From positions 3,289,001-3,353,000 of the forward strand of contig NZ_JACCBF010000001.1 in assembly GCF_013409625.1 (NCBI RefSeq): a DNA stretch of 64,000 nucleotides. Direction: 5' to 3'. The notes below the pieces were generated by a model that searched no databases, was not told the DNA's origin, and saw only the letters and a list, made by a program, of their open reading frames with translations. The translations under genes and the position numbers were made by a program. Positions 61,355 to 64,000 of this stretch are shown here, piece by piece. The DNA comes from Nocardioides kongjuensis. GTDB taxonomy: Bacteria; Actinomycetota; Actinomycetes; Propionibacteriales; Nocardioidaceae. Position 1 is the stretch's first letter. Each line of letters begins with the position of its first letter.

Positions 61355-61672
61355 ATGTCCGTCGTGAAGATCAACGCCATCCAGGTCCCGCCGAACGCCG
61401 GTCCCGAGCTGGAGAAGAGGTTCGCCGCCCGCGCCGGCGCCGTCGAGGGCTCCCCCGGCTTCCTCGGCTTCCAGCTGCTCCGCCCGACCGCCGGCGAGGA
61501 CCGCTACTTCGTCGTCACGCACTGGGCCGACGAGGAGTCGTTCGCCGCCTGGCGCGACGGCGATGCCCGCGCCGCGCACGCGACGCCGGAGGGCGAGCCT
61601 CAGCGCAAGCCGGTCTCGACCGGCGCGAGCCTGCTGGAGTTCGAGGTCGTCCTGGACGTCAAGCCCGCCTGA
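61355..61672 (+). CDS. Antibiotic biosynthesis monooxygenase-like (ABM) family protein
   Basis: A 105-residue ABM-domain protein: VKINAIQVPPNAGPELEKRFAARAGAVEGSPGFLGFQLLRP in pieces, VVTHWADEESFAAWRDGDARAAHA. Such dimeric ferredoxin-like proteins are heme-degrading or quinone-type monooxygenases. The heme/active His in the HA motif is present (AAHA). ATG 61355 has TAGGCT 6 nt upstream. The last 73 bp overlap the convergent DUF2306 gene. Confidence 0.82.
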   Translation: MSVVKINAIQVPPNAGPELEKRFAARAGAVEGSPGFLGFQLLRPTAGEDRYFVVTHWADEESFAAWRDGDARAAHATPEGEPQRKPVSTGASLLEFEVVLDVKPA

Positions 61673-62766
61673 GTGCGGGTGGCCGCCGAGCGCACGACCA
61701 GCGCGAACGCCAGCACGATCGGGCCGCTGGCGCCGACCATCGTGCCGGCGAGGAAGCCGTCGACGGTGCCGTAGACCGGCGTCGCCAACACCGCGGTGAG
61801 CGCCGCCGACGGCGTCGCGAGCGCGGCACCCCACGACAGGCTCCGCCAGCGGGCCTCGGCGACACCGCGTCCCGCGGCACGCGAGCGCAGGGCGCCGGTC
61901 AGGCAGACCAGCACCAGGCCGGTCGCCGGGACCAGGTGCCCGACCCACAGGCTGGTTGCCGGCACCTCGTCCGGCAGCGGCGCGAACCGGGCGGCCAACC
62001 ACCCCGAGCCGGCGACGGAGACGACCAGCGCGGCGGGGTACTGCCACCGGACGCCGGCCGCGACCGGTGACGTACGCCGGGCCGGCTGGCTCAGCAGGAA
62101 CGCGAGGGCCCCGGCACCGGGTGCCACGACGGCCAGCGTGGACGCGCCGACGTCGAGGCCGACCATCAGCTCGATCCCGTGGTCGAGCCGGCCGAGGCCG
62201 ATCCAGAGCACCCGCAGCAGGGGCGCCGTGAGCATGAAGGCGATGTTCATCCCGATCCACGCGCGGTGGCTGACCACGTCGCGGCGACGGATCGCGACCA
62301 GGGCGAGCCCGGCGCTGGCGAGCGTCGAGCTCGCCAGGACCCACAGCTGCAGGTCGAAGGCAGAGCCACCGAAGTAGTCGATCTGCGGCGCCGCAACGAG
62401 GAAGGCGTACGCCGCCGCCATGCTCACGCCCGTCAGCAGCAGGTACGTGCGGCCCGTCCAGCGGTGCACGCCCGGGACGCGCCGCAGCCGGGCGGAGTAC
62501 TGCAGCACCGCCAGGGCCAGGGCCAGCGCGCCGGCCGAGGTGTGCACGAGCATCACGACGCGGTGCGCGCGGTAGTCGTCGGCCCGCAGCGCCACCACCG
62601 ACCCGTGCCCGTAGGCGAAGTCGTGGCCGACCACGGCGCTCTGCACCGCGTCCTGGAGGCGTGGTGCGCCCGGGACGAAGAAGTGCCAGACGTAGGTGAA
62701 CGCCAGCGGGAAGTAGCCGACGGCGAGGAGGACGACCACGACCACGCCGAGGCGACGCGCGCTCAT
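61600..62766 (-). CDS. DUF2306 family membrane protein
   Basis: A 388-residue protein of about 10 helices. The DUF2306 stretch is HRVVMLVHTSAGALALALAVLQYSARLRRV, with RRDVVSHRAWIGMNIAFMLTAPLLRVLWIG; paired HR motifs are probable heme or metal sites. The N-terminal helix holds YVWHFFVPG. It is co-transcribed with the SRPBCC gene upstream (4-bp overlap). Tail overlaps the ABM gene. Function unknown. Confidence 0.8.
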   Translation of the reverse strand: MSARRLGVVVVVLLAVGYFPLAFTYVWHFFVPGAPRLQDAVQSAVVGHDFAYGHGSVVALRADDYRAHRVVMLVHTSAGALALALAVLQYSARLRRVPGVHRWTGRTYLLLTGVSMAAAYAFLVAAPQIDYFGGSAFDLQLWVLASSTLASAGLALVAIRRRDVVSHRAWIGMNIAFMLTAPLLRVLWIGLGRLDHGIELMVGLDVGASTLAVVAPGAGALAFLLSQPARRTSPVAAGVRWQYPAALVVSVAGSGWLAARFAPLPDEVPATSLWVGHLVPATGLVLVCLTGALRSRAAGRGVAEARWRSLSWGAALATPSAALTAVLATPVYGTVDGFLAGTMVGASGPIVLAFALVVRSAATRTQAGLTSRTTSNSSRLAPVETGLR

Positions 62767-63149
62767 CGCCGAGCCACCAGGCGCGCCGCGCGCCGCAGGT
62801 CGGCCGCCACGGCCGGCCGGGCGCCGGCGGTGAGCAGGCCACCGAGCCCGAGGCCGTGGACGGCGAAGTCGGCCCTCACCGTGCAGGTCCCGGCCTCGCC
62901 CGGGGTGAGGCGGAGCTCGAGCCGGGCCCGGAACGGGCCGAACTCACCCTCCTCGGCCCAGCGGTACGGCGGCTCGTCGATCGTCGTGCGCATCCGCGGG
63001 CGCACGCCCGGGACGACGGTGACATCGGTCCACGCGGCACCGTCGCGTCGTACGTCCGCGACCGAGCGCAGGGACGACTGCCACTGCGGCCGGTTGCGCG
63101 GGTCGGCGAGATAGGCGAACGCCCGGTCCGCGGGGACCGGGAACGCCAC
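62763..63149 (-). CDS. SRPBCC (START/polyketide cyclase-like) family protein
   Basis: A 128-residue helix-grip protein. FPVPADRAFAYLADPRNRPQWQSSLRSV is the standard N-terminal strand-helix, and ELRLTPGEAGTCTVRADFAVHGL follows. GTG 63149 matches the family start, but there is no good ribosome site and a CTG at 63164 overlaps the purB stop (TGA 63161-63163), so the exact start is uncertain. Likely binds a hydrophobic ligand. It lies between purB and the DUF2306 gene and is probably co-transcribed with purB. Confidence 0.75.
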   Translation of the reverse strand: MAFPVPADRAFAYLADPRNRPQWQSSLRSVADVRRDGAAWTDVTVVPGVRPRMRTTIDEPPYRWAEEGEFGPFRARLELRLTPGEAGTCTVRADFAVHGLGLGGLLTAGARPAVAADLRRAARLVARR

Positions 63150-63160
63150 CTCCAGCGCCG

Positions 63161-64000
63161 TCAGAGGATCGCGCCCGGCTGGTAGTCGGCGGCGCCGGGG
63201 TGCGCGGCGACGACGGCCGCGACCCGGCGGCAGACCTCCTGGGTCTGCGCGACCGCGGCACCGGTGAAGGTGATCGGCTCGGCGACCAGCGACTGCAGCT
63301 GCTCCTCGGTGAGCCCGAGGCGCTCGTCGGCGGCTAGCTTGGCGAACACGTCGTTCTCGGCCTGGCCCTGGCGCATGGCGAGGGCGGTGCCGACGGCGGC
63401 CTGCTTGATCGCCTCGTGCGCGCTCTCGCGACCCACGCCGTTGCGCACGGCGGCCATCAGCACCTTGGTGGTGGCGAGGTAGGGCAGGTAGCGGTCGAGC
63501 TCGCGCTGGATGACGGCCGGGAAGGCGCCGAACTCGTCGAGCACGGTGAGGAAGGTCTGGAACAGGCCGTCGACGGCGAAGAAGGCGTCGGGCAGCGCCA
63601 CCCGTCGTACGACCGAGCAGGAGACGTCGCCCTCGTTCCACTGGTCGCCGGCGAGCTCGCCGACCATGGAGAGGTAGCCACGGGTGACGACCGCGAGGCC
63701 GTTGACCCGCTCGCAGGAGCGGGTGTTCATCTTGTGGGGCATCGCGGAGGAGCCGACCTGGCCCTCCTTGAAGCCCTCGGTCACGATCTCGTTGCCGGCC
63801 ATCAGCCGGATCGTCGTGGCGAGGTTGGACGGCGCCGCGGTCAGCTGGACCAGCGCGGAGAGCACGTCGAAGTCCAGCGAGCGCGGGTAGACCTGCCCGA
63901 CGCTGGTGAGGACCCGGTCGAAGCCGAGGTGGCTCGCGACCCGCTTCTCCAGCTCGGCGAGCTTGTCGGCGTCGCCGCCGAGCAGGTCGAGCATGTCCTG
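63161..64000 (-). CDS. purB: Adenylosuccinate lyase (3' part; start outside window)
   Basis: The last ~279 residues of a fumarase/aspartase-superfamily enzyme acting twice in AMP synthesis (SAICAR to AICAR, adenylosuccinate to AMP). The catalytic Ser loop signature GSSAMPHKMNTRSCE, GDQWNEGDVSCSVVRRVALPDAF and the end AGAVAQTQEVCRRV-type region (here TGAAVAQTQEVCRRV) are present. The N-terminal domain is beyond the right edge. Purines purC and purB flank seven unrelated genes here. Confidence 0.93.
   Translation of the reverse strand, partial: QDMLDLLGGDADKLAELEKRVASHLGFDRVLTSVGQVYPRSLDFDVLSALVQLTAAPSNLATTIRLMAGNEIVTEGFKEGQVGSSAMPHKMNTRSCERVNGLAVVTRGYLSMVGELAGDQWNEGDVSCSVVRRVALPDAFFAVDGLFQTFLTVLDEFGAFPAVIQRELDRYLPYLATTKVLMAAVRNGVGRESAHEAIKQAAVGTALAMRQGQAENDVFAKLAADERLGLTEEQLQSLVAEPITFTGAAVAQTQEVCRRVAAVVAAHPGAADYQPGAIL

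Overview
The window is a high-GC actinobacterial chromosome segment, most likely from Nocardioides or a close relative in the Propionibacteriales. The basis is very high GC with strong third-position GC bias, many GTG starts, DUF3073 next to purM/purF as in other actinobacteria, and many leaderless gene starts. The assignment rests on gene content and style, not on a marker gene. I see no CRISPR array, prophage or plasmid functions. One intact insertion sequence is present.

Layout. 1-1.4 kb: the end of an unknown gene, a small metallopeptidase and tRNA-Asp, tRNA-Glu and tRNA-Phe. 1.4-5 kb: an Old Yellow Enzyme family oxidoreductase and a divergent MMPL exporter/MarR regulator pair. 5-13.7 kb: a branched-chain-type ABC transporter operon, a PucR-type regulator, an acyl-CoA dehydrogenase and a CaiB/BaiF CoA-transferase. 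13.8-22.6 kb: a kynurenine (tryptophan) degradation locus. Two oppositely placed blocks flank a LysR regulator and encode the route from kynurenine through 3-hydroxykynurenine, 3-hydroxyanthranilate, aminocarboxymuconate semialdehyde and aminomuconate to 4-hydroxy-2-oxovalerate. Both blocks have the same two-part LysR-type binding array at the same spacing. 22.6-29.1 kb: a polar-amino-acid-type ABC transporter with two amidohydrolases and a GntR/FCD regulator, tied together by a repeated TGGTCTACCA dyad. 29-32 kb: an alpha/beta hydrolase, a beta-propeller protein and DUF3073.

32-64 kb carries dispersed purine genes (purM-purF, purL, purQ-purS, purC, purB). Between them lie an FAD oxidoreductase, an M20 peptidase, two lipoproteins, an ArsR/MFS pair, a Ser/Thr kinase with a duplicated external domain, a secreted DUF1906 protein, a PucR-cytosine deaminase-cytosine permease salvage unit, an AraC regulator, an IS481-family element with perfect target duplication, an acyl-CoA ligase, an ECF sigma/anti-sigma pair, a sulfotransferase and several small proteins.

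A recurring structural theme is a -10-like hexamer (usually TAnnnT or CAnnnT) placed 6-8 nt before the start codon of at least 25 genes, with no ribosome binding site. This predicts leaderless mRNAs, including for purF, purL, purS and purC, and it settles several start codons. Genes with a clear Shine-Dalgarno are mainly catabolic or transport genes (livJ-like, amidohydrolase, CoA-transferase, kynU, codA) plus the sulfotransferase and sigma factor.
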